A stretch of DNA of 64,000 bases, taken from positions 2,899,501 through 2,963,500 of the forward strand of contig NZ_CP110257.1 of the NCBI RefSeq assembly GCF_026013905.1, in the 5' to 3' direction. A program made the translations under genes and the position numbers. The notes below the pieces were generated by a model. That model was not told the origin of the DNA. It saw only the letters and a program-made list of their open reading frames with translations, and searched no databases. Positions within the stretch are counted from its first letter, which is position 1, and every line of letters starts with the position of its first letter. Source of the stretch: Schlegelella aquatica (GTDB lineage: Bacteria; Pseudomonadota; Gammaproteobacteria; Burkholderiales; Burkholderiaceae_C). Positions 40,179 to 51,306 of this stretch are shown in pieces.

Positions 40179-41003
40179 TTACTTCTTGCGACGCGACACG
40201 ATCATGTTCTGCGTGCGCTTGTTGCTGCGAGTGCGGTAGCCCTTGGTCAGCGTGTTCCACGGCGACACCGGAGCCTGCGCCTCGCCGGTGCGGCCTTCGC
40301 CACCACCGTGCGGGTGGTCGATCGGGTTCATCGCCACGCCACGCACGGTCGGGCGGATGCCGCGCCAACGCATCGCGCCGGCCTTGCCGTACTGGCGCAG
40401 GCTGTGCTCCTCGTTACTGACCTCGCCGATCGTCGCACGGCAGTCGATGTGGATCTTGCGGACCTCACCCGAACGCAGACGGATCTGGGCATAGGCGCCC
40501 TCGCGGGCCATCAGCACCGCGGAGGAGCCGGCCGCGCGGGCGATCTGCGCGCCCTTGCCCGGCATCATCTCGATGCAGTGGATGGTCGAGCCGACCGGGA
40601 TGTTGCGGATCGGCAGCGTGTTGCCCGCCTTGATCGGCGCCTCGGAACCGGACAGCACGGTCGCACCCACTTCCAGACCGCGCGGCGCGATGATGTAGCG
40701 ACGCTCGCCGTCGGCGTAGCACACCAGCGCGATGTGGGCCGTACGGTTGGGGTCGTACTCGATGCGCTCGACCTTGGCGGGGATGCCGTCCTTGTTGCGA
40801 CGGAAGTCGATCACACGGTAGTGATGCTTGTGACCACCGCCCTTGTGACGGGTGGTGATGTGCCCGTTGTTGTTGCGGCCGGCCTTTTGCTTTTGCGGCT
40901 CCAGCAGCGACTTCTCGGGCTCGCCCTTGTGCAGGTGCTTGTGCACCACTTTCACCACGGCGCGGCGGCCGGGCGAGGTGGGCTTGAGTTTGACGACGGC
41001 CAT
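40179..41003 (-). CDS. rplB: 50S ribosomal protein L2
   Basis: 274 residues; near the peptidyl-transferase centre. [26 protein letters not shown] and the signature [21 protein letters not shown] are intact. Starts directly after the rplW stop. Confidence 0.99.
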   Translation of the reverse strand: MAVVKLKPTSPGRRAVVKVVHKHLHKGEPEKSLLEPQKQKAGRNNNGHITTRHKGGGHKHHYRVIDFRRNKDGIPAKVERIEYDPNRTAHIALVCYADGERRYIIAPRGLEVGATVLSGSEAPIKAGNTLPIRNIPVGSTIHCIEMMPGKGAQIARAAGSSAVLMAREGAYAQIRLRSGEVRKIHIDCRATIGEVSNEEHSLRQYGKAGAMRWRGIRPTVRGVAMNPIDHPHGGGEGRTGEAQAPVSPWNTLTKGYRTRSNKRTQNMIVSRRKK

Positions 41004-41318
41004 TTACGCAGCCTCCCCGGAGAAGTTGAGCTCCTGGCCTTCCTTTAGCGACACATAGGCCTTCTTGACGTGGTCACGTCGGCCGATGGTGCGACCAAAG
41101 CGCTTGGCCTTGCCCTTCTGATTCACGGTCTGCACCGACTCCACCTGGACCTTGAACATCAGTTCGACGGCAGCCTTGATCTCCGGCTTGGTGGCGTCGC
41201 GCAGGACTTTGAACAGCACCTGGTTGTGCTTCTCGCCGACGTTGGTGGCCTTCTCGGACACGATCGGGGCGACCAGCACTTGGGCCAGGCGGCCTTCATC
41301 GAATTTCTGAGCGCTCAT
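41004..41318 (-). CDS. rplW: 50S ribosomal protein L23
   Basis: 104 residues; chaperone and SRP docking site at the tunnel exit. [14 protein letters not shown] and [20 protein letters not shown]. Its stop is immediately followed by the rplB start; it overlaps rplD by 4 nt. Confidence 0.98.
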   Translation of the reverse strand: MSAQKFDEGRLAQVLVAPIVSEKATNVGEKHNQVLFKVLRDATKPEIKAAVELMFKVQVESVQTVNQKGKAKRFGRTIGRRDHVKKAYVSLKEGQELNFSGEAA

Positions 41319-41935
41319 GCGAACATCTCCTTGAGCTGCTCGATCGCACCCTTGGTCACCAGGACCTTCTTGTAGAAGACCAGCGACAGCGGATCGGCAT
41401 AGCGGGGCTCGACGACGAGCACGTTGGCCAGGTTGCGGGAGGCCAGGTACAGGTTCTCGTCGACCTCGTCGGCGATCACCATGACCGAGTCCAGACCCAT
41501 GGCCTTGAACTTCTGCGCCAGCAGCTTCGTCTTGGGCGCGTCGACTTTGAGCGACTCGACCACCGCCAGACGGCCTTCACGCGCCAGCTGCGAGAAGATG
41601 GCGGCCATGCCGGCGCGGTACATCTTCTTGTTGACCTTCTGGCTGAAGTTCTCGTCGGGGCTGTTCGGGAAGATGCGACCGCCCCCACGCCACAGCGGCG
41701 AGGACGTCATACCGGCACGCGCACGGCCCGTGCCCTTCTGACGCCACGGCTTCTTCGTGGAGTGCTTGACGGTCGCGCGGTCCTTCTGGGCGCGGGTGCC
41801 CTGGCGCGCGTTGGCCTGGTAGGCGACGACGACCTGGTGGACGAGCGCTTCGTTGTAGTCGCGGCCGAACACGGTGTCGGGCGCATCGACCTTCGAGGCG
41901 GCCTGGCCCTGCTCATTCAGGAGCTCGAGTTGCAT
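41315..41935 (-). CDS. rplD: 50S ribosomal protein L4
   Basis: 206 residues; in E. coli L4 regulates the S10 operon by attenuation and by translation. Central [21 protein letters not shown] loop present. Its ATG at 41935 overlaps the rplC stop by one base (TGATG). Confidence 0.98.
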   Translation of the reverse strand: MQLELLNEQGQAASKVDAPDTVFGRDYNEALVHQVVVAYQANARQGTRAQKDRATVKHSTKKPWRQKGTGRARAGMTSSPLWRGGGRIFPNSPDENFSQKVNKKMYRAGMAAIFSQLAREGRLAVVESLKVDAPKTKLLAQKFKAMGLDSVMVIADEVDENLYLASRNLANVLVVEPRYADPLSLVFYKKVLVTKGAIEQLKEMFA

Positions 41936-42606
41936 CACTGGGCTCCTTTCTTGACCTTGACCTTGACGGCAGGACGCACCACGACGTGGCCGCCCTTGGC
42001 GCCCGGCACGGCGCCCTTGACCAGCAGCAGCTGGCGGGCCTCGTCGACGCGGACGATGTCGAGATTCTGAACGCTCACGGTTTCGTCACCCAGGTGACCG
42101 GACATGCGCTTGCCCGGGAAGACACGGCCCGGGTCCTGCGCCATCGAGATCGAGCCGGGCACGTTGTGCGAGCGGCTGTTACCGTGGGAGGCGCGCTGCG
42201 AACCGAAGTTGTGACGCTTGATGGTGCCGGCGAAGCCCTTACCGATCGAGGTGCCTTGCACGTCGACCTTCTGGCCCACCGAGAACAGCGTGACCGGCAG
42301 CTGGGCGCCGGGCTTGTACTCGGCAGCCACCTCGGCCGGCACACGGAATTCCTTGAGGACCTCGCCCGCCTCCACCCCCGCCTTGGCGAAGTGGCCGGCT
42401 TCCGGCTTGGTGACGCGGCTTGCCTTGCGCACGCCGAACGCCACCTGCAGGGCGCAGTAGCCGTCGGTCTCGACGGTCTTGACCTGGGTCACGCGGTTGT
42501 TGGACACATCGAGCACCGTCACGGGCACGGCGTCGCCGTCGTCCGTGAAGATGCGCATCATGCCCACCTTGCGGCCCAGCAATCCGAGACGATTGCTAAG
42601 ACTCAT
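41935..42606 (-). CDS. rplC: 50S ribosomal protein L3
   Basis: 223 residues from the ATG at 42606, which has GGAG six nt upstream. Family block [20 protein letters not shown] and the end [21 protein letters not shown] region are present. A frame extension to 42618 (TTG) is not supported. First gene after the S10 promoter and leader. Confidence 0.98.
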   Translation of the reverse strand: MSLSNRLGLLGRKVGMMRIFTDDGDAVPVTVLDVSNNRVTQVKTVETDGYCALQVAFGVRKASRVTKPEAGHFAKAGVEAGEVLKEFRVPAEVAAEYKPGAQLPVTLFSVGQKVDVQGTSIGKGFAGTIKRHNFGSQRASHGNSRSHNVPGSISMAQDPGRVFPGKRMSGHLGDETVSVQNLDIVRVDEARQLLLVKGAVPGAKGGHVVVRPAVKVKVKKGAQ

Positions 42607-42705
42607 TGTTTTCTCCAATGCCCGACAGCGATTGGCCGGGCTGACCTGTCATGCGAACCCCCCGCCGGGTCACCCCGAGCGCGGGCCGCCATAGAAACCA
42701 CAAAG

Positions 42706-42721
42706 GCCCACCAAGGTGGGC
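42706..42721 (-). promoter_or_regulatory. Terminator-like hairpin in the S10-unit leader
   Basis: Perfect 7-bp arms GCCCACC (42706-42712) and GGTGGGC (42715-42721) with a 2-nt loop, then CTTTGTGGTTT on the minus strand. It falls about 15 nt downstream of the promoter at 42742 and 100 nt upstream of rplC, so it could act as a terminator for rpsJ or as an attenuator of the downstream genes. Confidence 0.5.
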
Positions 42722-42741
42722 TCTTTGCAGAAAAGCAGGGG

Positions 42742-42771
42742 ATTATAGCAACGCCGGCGGAACGCCGGCAA
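42742..42771 (-). promoter_or_regulatory. Sigma70 promoter of the S10 unit (rplC onward)
   Basis: Minus strand: -35 TTGCCG (42766-42771), 18-bp spacer, perfect -10 TATAAT (42742-42747). The spacer and -35 overlap a 7-bp palindrome (GCCGGCG-3-CGCCGGC, 42753-42769) that could be an operator or an rpsJ terminator. Confidence 0.8.
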
Positions 42772-42814
42772 TGCAACAACCCTTCGCGCCGCTTGACTGC
42801 TGGGCGATCGCCCT

Positions 42815-43126
42815 CTACTGCAGCTTGATCTCGACGTCCACGCCAGCGGGGAGATCCAGCTTCATCAGCGCGTCGACGGTCTTGTCGGTCGGGTCGACGA
42901 TGTCCATCAGGCGCTGGTGGGTGCGGATCTCGAACTGGTCGCGGCTGGTCTTGTTGACGTGCGGCGAACGCAGGATGTCGAAGCGCTGGATGCGGGTCGG
43001 CAGGGGCACGGGGCCCTTGACGATCGCGCCGGTGCGCTTGGCGGTGTCCACGATCTCGAGCGCCGACTGGTCGATCAGTTTGTAGTCGAACGCCTTGAGG
43101 CGGATCCGGATCTTTTGCTTTTGCAT
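42815..43126 (-). CDS. rpsJ: 30S ribosomal protein S10 (NusE)
   Basis: 103 residues; ribosomal protein and antitermination partner of Nus[33 protein letters not shown] and [20 protein letters not shown]. The ATG at 43126 is the conserved start; an in-frame start at 43165 adds only leader. It belongs to the str unit after tuf and is separated by a promoter from rplC. Confidence 0.99.
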   Translation of the reverse strand: MQKQKIRIRLKAFDYKLIDQSALEIVDTAKRTGAIVKGPVPLPTRIQRFDILRSPHVNKTSRDQFEIRTHQRLMDIVDPTDKTVDALMKLDLPAGVDVEIKLQ

Positions 43127-43288
43127 GGTCACTCCAAAGAGCAAGGTCGTGGCCACTGGGGCCACGACGAAGAGGCTGGTGTTCGAAGGGCGCCTTCGCC
43201 GCCGGGCCGCCCCAAGGCGAAGGCGTACCCCCTCGGGGGGTGGTTGCCGTGCGCGCGTTCAGCGTGCGGCAACCGGGGGCACCATGCG

Positions 43289-44479
<1,191 letters not shown>

Positions 44480-44545
44480 TTCAAGTTCTCCTGCACAAAG
44501 AGCAAAGCCAGTGTCCGGTTTAAGGTCTCCACCCGTCGGCGGGTT

Positions 44546-44567
44546 CTGTCGCCACTGGCAGCGACAG
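44546..44567 (-). other. Hairpin in the fusA-tuf spacer
   Basis: Arms CTGTCGC (44546-44552) and GCGACAG (44561-44567) with an 8-nt loop, about 65 nt upstream of the tuf ATG. No T tract follows; perhaps an RNA processing or stability element. Confidence 0.4.
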
Positions 44568-44592
44568 GCCTACGGATGAAGACCGGCATCAC

Positions 44593-44618
44593 CCCGGCCT
44601 GCCCAGCGGCAGGCCGGG
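44593..44618 (-). other. Strong hairpin directly after fusA
   Basis: Perfect 11-bp arms CCCGGCCTGCC (44593-44603) and GGCAGGCCGGG (44608-44618) with a 4-nt loop, 7 bp past the fusA stop. Without T residues it is more likely a 3' stabiliser or processing site than a terminator. Confidence 0.45.
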
Positions 44619-44624
44619 CGGGGA

Positions 44625-46727
<2,103 letters not shown>

Positions 46728-46805
46728 GATGTCACTCCAAATACAAAGGCCGCCCCGCGTGTCTCGTGGACCGGACGGGGCAGCCGAGGGGCTTTGCTTA
46801 CAGGT

Positions 46806-47276
46806 TTAGAAGCGGAAGTGCGAGAAGGCGCGGTTGGCCTCGGCCATGCGGTGGACCTCGTCGCGCTTCTTCATCGCGCCGCCGCGACCTTCGGCCGCCT
46901 CGAGCAGCTCGTTGGCCAGGCGCTGGCTCATCGACTTCTCGCCGCGCTTGCGCGCCGACTCCTTCAGCCAGCGCATGGCCAGTGCGACGCGGCGGACGGG
47001 GCGGACTTCCACGGGAACTTGGTAGTTCGCACCACCGACGCGGCGGGACTTGACTTCCACCAGCGGCTTGACGTTGTTGAGCGCGGTCAGGAAGACCTCC
47101 AGCGGCTCCTTGCCGGACTTCTTCTCGATCTGGTCCAGCGCGCCATAGACGATGCGCTCGGCCACGGCCTTCTTGCCGGACTCCATGATCACGTTCATGA
47201 ACTTGGACAGATCGACGTTGCCGAACTTGGGATCCGGCAGGACCTCACGCTTGGGAACTTCGCGACGACGAGGCAT
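46806..47276 (-). CDS. rpsG: 30S ribosomal protein S7
   Basis: 156 residues; nucleates the 3' domain of 16S r[23 protein letters not shown] and [18 protein letters not shown]. In E. coli it is the str-operon repressor. Between rpsL and fusA, with a 160-nt spacer to rpsL. Confidence 0.99.
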   Translation of the reverse strand: MPRRREVPKREVLPDPKFGNVDLSKFMNVIMESGKKAVAERIVYGALDQIEKKSGKEPLEVFLTALNNVKPLVEVKSRRVGGANYQVPVEVRPVRRVALAMRWLKESARKRGEKSMSQRLANELLEAAEGRGGAMKKRDEVHRMAEANRAFSHFRF

Positions 47277-47436
47277 GACTCACCTTCTTTCACTTCAGTT
47301 GGCGCGGGCGCTTGCCGCACACCGCACCGCGGGCGCCACCACCTCAGGGGCCACCCACTTACTCGACGACCCGAGGGCCGCCGCCACATGTCCGGACCTG
47401 CAGCATCGCCGCAGACCGTGACGACCAGTTGACCGA

Positions 47437-47814
<378 letters not shown>

Positions 47815-47970
47815 GGGTAACTTGTTCCCGTTTGAAGTTACGTGACTGTTCTTTCCCGACCGACCCCGGATGACCGCAACGACCGCCCGGGCCACCGCCG
47901 ACCGGCTCCGCCCGCTCGCAAGAGGAGCTCGAAAAACCGACCCGAGGCGCCAGGGCGAAGCAGACATTGG

Positions 47971-47986
47971 GCAATAGAATGCCCCG
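47971..47986 (-). promoter_or_regulatory. Short hairpin in the rpsL leader
   Basis: GGGCA (47971-47975) pairs with TGCCC (47982-47986) around a 6-nt loop, between the promoter and rpsL. Weak but well placed for leader control. Confidence 0.3.
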
Positions 47987-48009
47987 CGGAATCCGCCGAA
48001 AAGCCCTCC

Positions 48010-48038
48010 ATTATATTTCGGCCCCCTACCTGCCGCAA
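48010..48038 (-). promoter_or_regulatory. Sigma70 promoter of the str unit
   Basis: Minus strand: -35 TTGCGG (48033-48038), 17-bp spacer, perfect -10 TATAAT (48010-48015). The start of transcription would be near 48003, about 190 nt before the rpsL ATG. Confidence 0.85.
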
Positions 48039-48091
48039 GCAACGCCCTTGCGCAAACCTCCACAGCCTGCTAGAGAGAGGCTCCTTTTGCG

Positions 48092-48580
48092 ATGACGGCT
48101 CGCGCCCGGCTCGTGCTGGACACGAATGTCCTACTGGATTGGCTGGTCTTCGAGGACCCGGCCGTCGCCCGGCTGGGTCGCGCCATCGAAGAAGGCACGG
48201 TGCTGTGCCTGGCCACCGCCGAGATGCTGGAGGAATTGCGCCGGGTGCTGGCCTATCCTCAGTTCGCCGCCCGGGTCGGCGACTCGCACGCGATATTGCG
48301 CCGCTGGCAGCGGCACGCGGTGGCCTGGACCGAGGGCCTGAGTCCGGCTCGCCTGCGGTGCACGGACCCGGACGACCAGAAGTTCCTGGATCTGGCCTTC
48401 GCCGCGCAGGCGCACTGGCTGCTGAGCAAGGACCGTGCGGTGCTGCGACTGGCAGGGCGGGCGGCGCGCCTGGGGCTTCGCATCGCCACCCCGGCCCGGT
48501 GGAACCCGCCGGACGAAGGGGGGAGCGCACCGGCCGGTTCAGCCCACCGGCGGCAGTGCTCGCCGCTGCCATCGGGCTGA
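48092..48580 (+). CDS. PIN-domain protein (putative toxin/RNase)
   Basis: 162 residues; the COG1569-type PIN domain. Acidic residues expected for metal binding are present: LDTNVLLDW with Asp near 10, the mid-chain Glu of EMLEELRRVL, DPDDQKFLDLA near 90 and LLSKDRAVL. The last ~30 residues are Pro/Ser/Arg-rich and unconserved-looking. No antitoxin gene lies next to it, so a toxin-antitoxin role is not supported by context; a lone nuclease or RNA-decay role is equally possible. Divergent from rpsL. Confidence 0.75.
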   Translation: MTARARLVLDTNVLLDWLVFEDPAVARLGRAIEEGTVLCLATAEMLEELRRVLAYPQFAARVGDSHAILRRWQRHAVAWTEGLSPARLRCTDPDDQKFLDLAFAAQAHWLLSKDRAVLRLAGRAARLGLRIATPARWNPPDEGGSAPAGSAHRRQCSPLPSG

Positions 48581-48596
48581 TGGCCGGACAGCCTCC

Positions 48597-49265
48597 TCAG
48601 GCCTTGGCGCGGCCCTGGGCCGCGAGCTCCGCCGCACGCTCCTGATCGGCCTTGCGGTCGGCCGTCACCTTTTGGGCGCTGGGGCGCTCGCCGATGAAGC
48701 GTGTGTAGGCTTTCCAGTCGACGCCGTGCTCGGCGAGCAGGTCCGCGCCCAGGACGGACTTGGTCGCCAGCGCGACGAGCGGCAGGTGTACGAACGCGGC
48801 GCAGTCGGCCTGGGTGAACGCATCGCCGGCCACATAGGGCGAGAAGCGGGCCAGGCGCTTGAAACCGGCGATGTTCTTGTCCAGCAGCTTGCGGATACGC
48901 TCCTGGCTGCGCTCGCTCACGGTGCCGCCGAAGAACGCCTGAGGATAGAGCTCGCGTGCGACGAGCTCGAGGTGCAGCTCGATGAAGACGATCAGCTCGC
49001 GCACCTTGGCGGCGGCCCAGGGGTCGCGCGGCATCAGGGCGGGATCGGGCCAGCGGGCCTCGATCCATTCCATGATGACCTGGCTCTCGCACAGGGAGCC
49101 CTGCTCGGTGCGGATGAAGGGCACCTTGCCCAGCGGCGAGTGCTCGAGCATCTCGGGCCGCCCGGTGGGACACAACTCCTCGGTGAAGGGCACGCCCTTT
49201 TCGAGCAGCGCCATCTTGACCTTGTTGTAGTAGTTGGAGAGCGAGAAACCGCACAGGACCAGCAT
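48597..49265 (-). CDS. Glutathione S-transferase family protein (SspA-like)
   Basis: 222 residues. N-terminal thioredoxin-fold domain (SLSNYYNKVKMALLEKGVPF near 8-27; HSPLGKVPFI, Ser-type) and an all-helical C-terminal domain with a charged tail. SspA-type GSTs bind RNA polymerase rather than act as detoxifiers; the catalytic class is not certain here. Transcribed alone; the PIN gene converges on it. Confidence 0.83.
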   Translation of the reverse strand: MLVLCGFSLSNYYNKVKMALLEKGVPFTEELCPTGRPEMLEHSPLGKVPFIRTEQGSLCESQVIMEWIEARWPDPALMPRDPWAAAKVRELIVFIELHLELVARELYPQAFFGGTVSERSQERIRKLLDKNIAGFKRLARFSPYVAGDAFTQADCAAFVHLPLVALATKSVLGADLLAEHGVDWKAYTRFIGERPSAQKVTADRKADQERAAELAAQGRAKA

Positions 49266-49344
49266 GGAATGTCTCCTCGTGTAGGTGCGCGAAGTCTATG
49301 CAATCGCGGCGCCCCCGGGTGTTGCGCGTGCGACAACCGGGCGC

Positions 49345-50277
49345 TCAGGACCGCGCCCTCGCGGGGCCGTGGGCCAGCAAGCCGAACCCTGCCTGCACGA
49401 GCGGATAGACGCCATAGATGACGGACATCGTGACGGCCGCGTGCGCCGGCACCCCGAGCACGCCGAGACACACGACCGCTGCCGCTTCGCGCGTGCCCCA
49501 GCCGCCGAAGCTCACCGGCAGGGTGGCCATCAGGAAGATCGGCACCGCAGCCGCGGTGAGCGCCCAGGCGGGCACCGTCTGGCCGACGGCCTGTGCAGCG
49601 CAGCCGAGTGTGAGCACCGACAGGGCCTGCACGGCGAGCGAATACACCACCTGCGCCGCATACCGGCGCCCCGCGTGGGGGTGGTGCATGGCCTCCACCC
49701 AGCGTGCCACCGAGGGGCGCGCGCGCAGCCGGCCCGCAGCGAACCGCAGCACGATCCACGGGCCCAGGACCAGTGCGGCGGCGAGCGCCCAGGCGAGCTC
49801 GCGCCAAGGCAGCGCCGCCCACTGCGGCCAGCGCGAAAACAGCCGCTCGGCTTCCGGCGTGCCGGCGCCCCAACCGAGCGCGACGAGGCCCAGGGCGACG
49901 AGCATCCACAGACCGCTCAGACGGTCGAGCACGACGGAGGCGCCGGCTTCCATGCCGGGGTGCCCCAGACGCTGCAATCCGAAGGCGCGCATGACGTCGC
50001 CACCGACCACCGCCCCGGGCAGCACGGCGTTGACCGCGACGCCGCGGAAATAGGTGACGATGGCCCAGCGCGTGGGCACGGGCAGGCCGAGCCAGCGGCA
50101 CAGCCCCCGCCAACGCAGCGCCGACATCACGTTGGCGAGGGTGGCGCTCAGGAGGCCGAGCGCCAGCCAGGCCGGGTCGGCGCGCCAGACGGCGCCCAGG
50201 ATCTCGCGAGGCCCGGCCAAGGCCACCACCGCCCCGAGCAGCACCGGCGCGGCGACCAGACGCCACCAGCCGGTCAC
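49345..50277 (-). CDS. YbhN/UPF0104-type integral membrane protein
   Basis: 310 residues with about eight membrane helices, of the lysylphosphatidylglycerol-synthase-like transmembrane (UPF0104/YbhN) family. SALRWRGLCRWLG near the start and PVSFGGWGTREAAAVV near the end mark it. No synthetase domain is fused, so it may be a flippase-type protein. A GTG at 50277 overlaps the upstream small ORF stop (GTGA) and is used; GTG at 50292 is an alternative. Confidence 0.83.
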   Translation of the reverse strand: MTGWWRLVAAPVLLGAVVALAGPREILGAVWRADPAWLALGLLSATLANVMSALRWRGLCRWLGLPVPTRWAIVTYFRGVAVNAVLPGAVVGGDVMRAFGLQRLGHPGMEAGASVVLDRLSGLWMLVALGLVALGWGAGTPEAERLFSRWPQWAALPWRELAWALAAALVLGPWIVLRFAAGRLRARPSVARWVEAMHHPHAGRRYAAQVVYSLAVQALSVLTLGCAAQAVGQTVPAWALTAAAVPIFLMATLPVSFGGWGTREAAAVVCLGVLGVPAHAAVTMSVIYGVYPLVQAGFGLLAHGPARARS

Positions 50278-50477
50278 GGCCGGGCGCCCCACGACCGCTC
50301 CGCCAAGCGCCCGGGCAGCACGCGGACGGGGTACGGCGGCCGAAAGGCTTTGAAAGCGCCCCCCTCGTGCAGAGGGATGCCCGTGACGATCGGCACATCG
50401 AGGGCTTCAGCCGGCGGCCTCGGCGCTGCGACGGCCTCGGTCGCCGGCGCGGCGGGGGAAGGGGTGCTGAACGACAT
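50274..50477 (-). CDS. Small hypothetical protein upstream of the YbhN-like gene
   Basis: 67 residues, Pro/Ala-rich at the N-terminus, with a more globular-looking end (GIPLHEGGAFKAF, then PVRVLPGRLAE). No family recognised. Its stop overlaps a possible GTG start of the next gene (GTGA), which suggests coupling and a real gene, but the Shine-Dalgarno is weak. Confidence 0.4.
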   Translation of the reverse strand: MSFSTPSPAAPATEAVAAPRPPAEALDVPIVTGIPLHEGGAFKAFRPPYPVRVLPGRLAERSWGARP

Positions 50478-50670
50478 GGGAAGTGAACGCCGCGAGCGGT
50501 GGGCTCTGTGCGGCCGACTGCGATCTTATCGGCAGCAGCCGTTGTTCCAGCCGCGGCTGTACACCTGGCTACAAGCCCGTCCAGGGGGGTTCAGGCGGGG
50601 GGCGTGCGCGCCGGTCGCCGTCACTCCGAGGGCCAGGCATCCAAGAGGGCTCCTCGCGAGGCCGGGGCCG

Positions 50671-51306
50671 TCATGGGTCGGGCGCGGGATGCCGCCCCCG
50701 AAACCCCACGCACAGCCCGACGAGCCCGAATGCCAACGCACCACCGAGGGCACCCGTCGCGTGGGCGAGCACGGCCACCGGAAAGCTCCAGGCTTCGAGG
50801 GTCGTGACCGCGGCCGCCCAGGGCCTTTCGGTGGCCAGCTTCCACACCAGCCCCGCGAGCATCGCCGCGCCGAGCAGGCGCATCGCGGCGCAAGTGCGAT
50901 CGGCGAGCATCGCCAGGCCCGCCACGGCGGCTCCCGCGTGGAGCACACCCGACAGCCCCGCGTAGCGCTGCAGAGCACTGTCCGGCCCGTCGAGCCACAA
51001 GCCGAGGTGGGTCAACGGCCAGGCCAGCAGCCAGGCGATGGCGGCATGGGCAGGCAGGCGGGCGCTCCAGCCGAGCCAGCCCAGCAGCGCGCAGCCGGCC
51101 AGGTTGGCGACGAGGTGCCCGGTCGTCCAGTGCACTGCGACGGGCGTCCACCAGCGCCACAGTTGCAGCGGCGCATCACGCCGCCAGACGAGCCAGTCGC
51201 TCGGCAACCCGGCTCCGAGCAGCGCGAGCACCGCGAGCAGCGCCGCGACCGAGACCCAGGCCCGGGCCGGTGCCCCGGCCCCGCGGGCCCCCGCCTCGGG
51301 ACTCAC
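50671..51306 (-). CDS. rrtA: Rhombosortase (rhomboid-family GlyGly-CTERM protease)
   Basis: 211-residue six-helix intramembrane serine protease that cleaves GlyGly-CTERM tails. Ser119 in YAGLSGVLH and His182 in LAHATGALGG form the expected dyad; WTPVAVHW and GHLVANLAG precede them. It starts at a GTG at 51306 that overlaps the glnE stop (GTGA), so expression is coupled to glnE. The open frame continues upstream inside glnE but is not used. No GlyGly-CTERM substrate gene was found in the window. Confidence 0.88.
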   Translation of the reverse strand: MSPEAGARGAGAPARAWVSVAALLAVLALLGAGLPSDWLVWRRDAPLQLWRWWTPVAVHWTTGHLVANLAGCALLGWLGWSARLPAHAAIAWLLAWPLTHLGLWLDGPDSALQRYAGLSGVLHAGAAVAGLAMLADRTCAAMRLLGAAMLAGLVWKLATERPWAAAVTTLEAWSFPVAVLAHATGALGGALAFGLVGLCVGFRGRHPAPDP

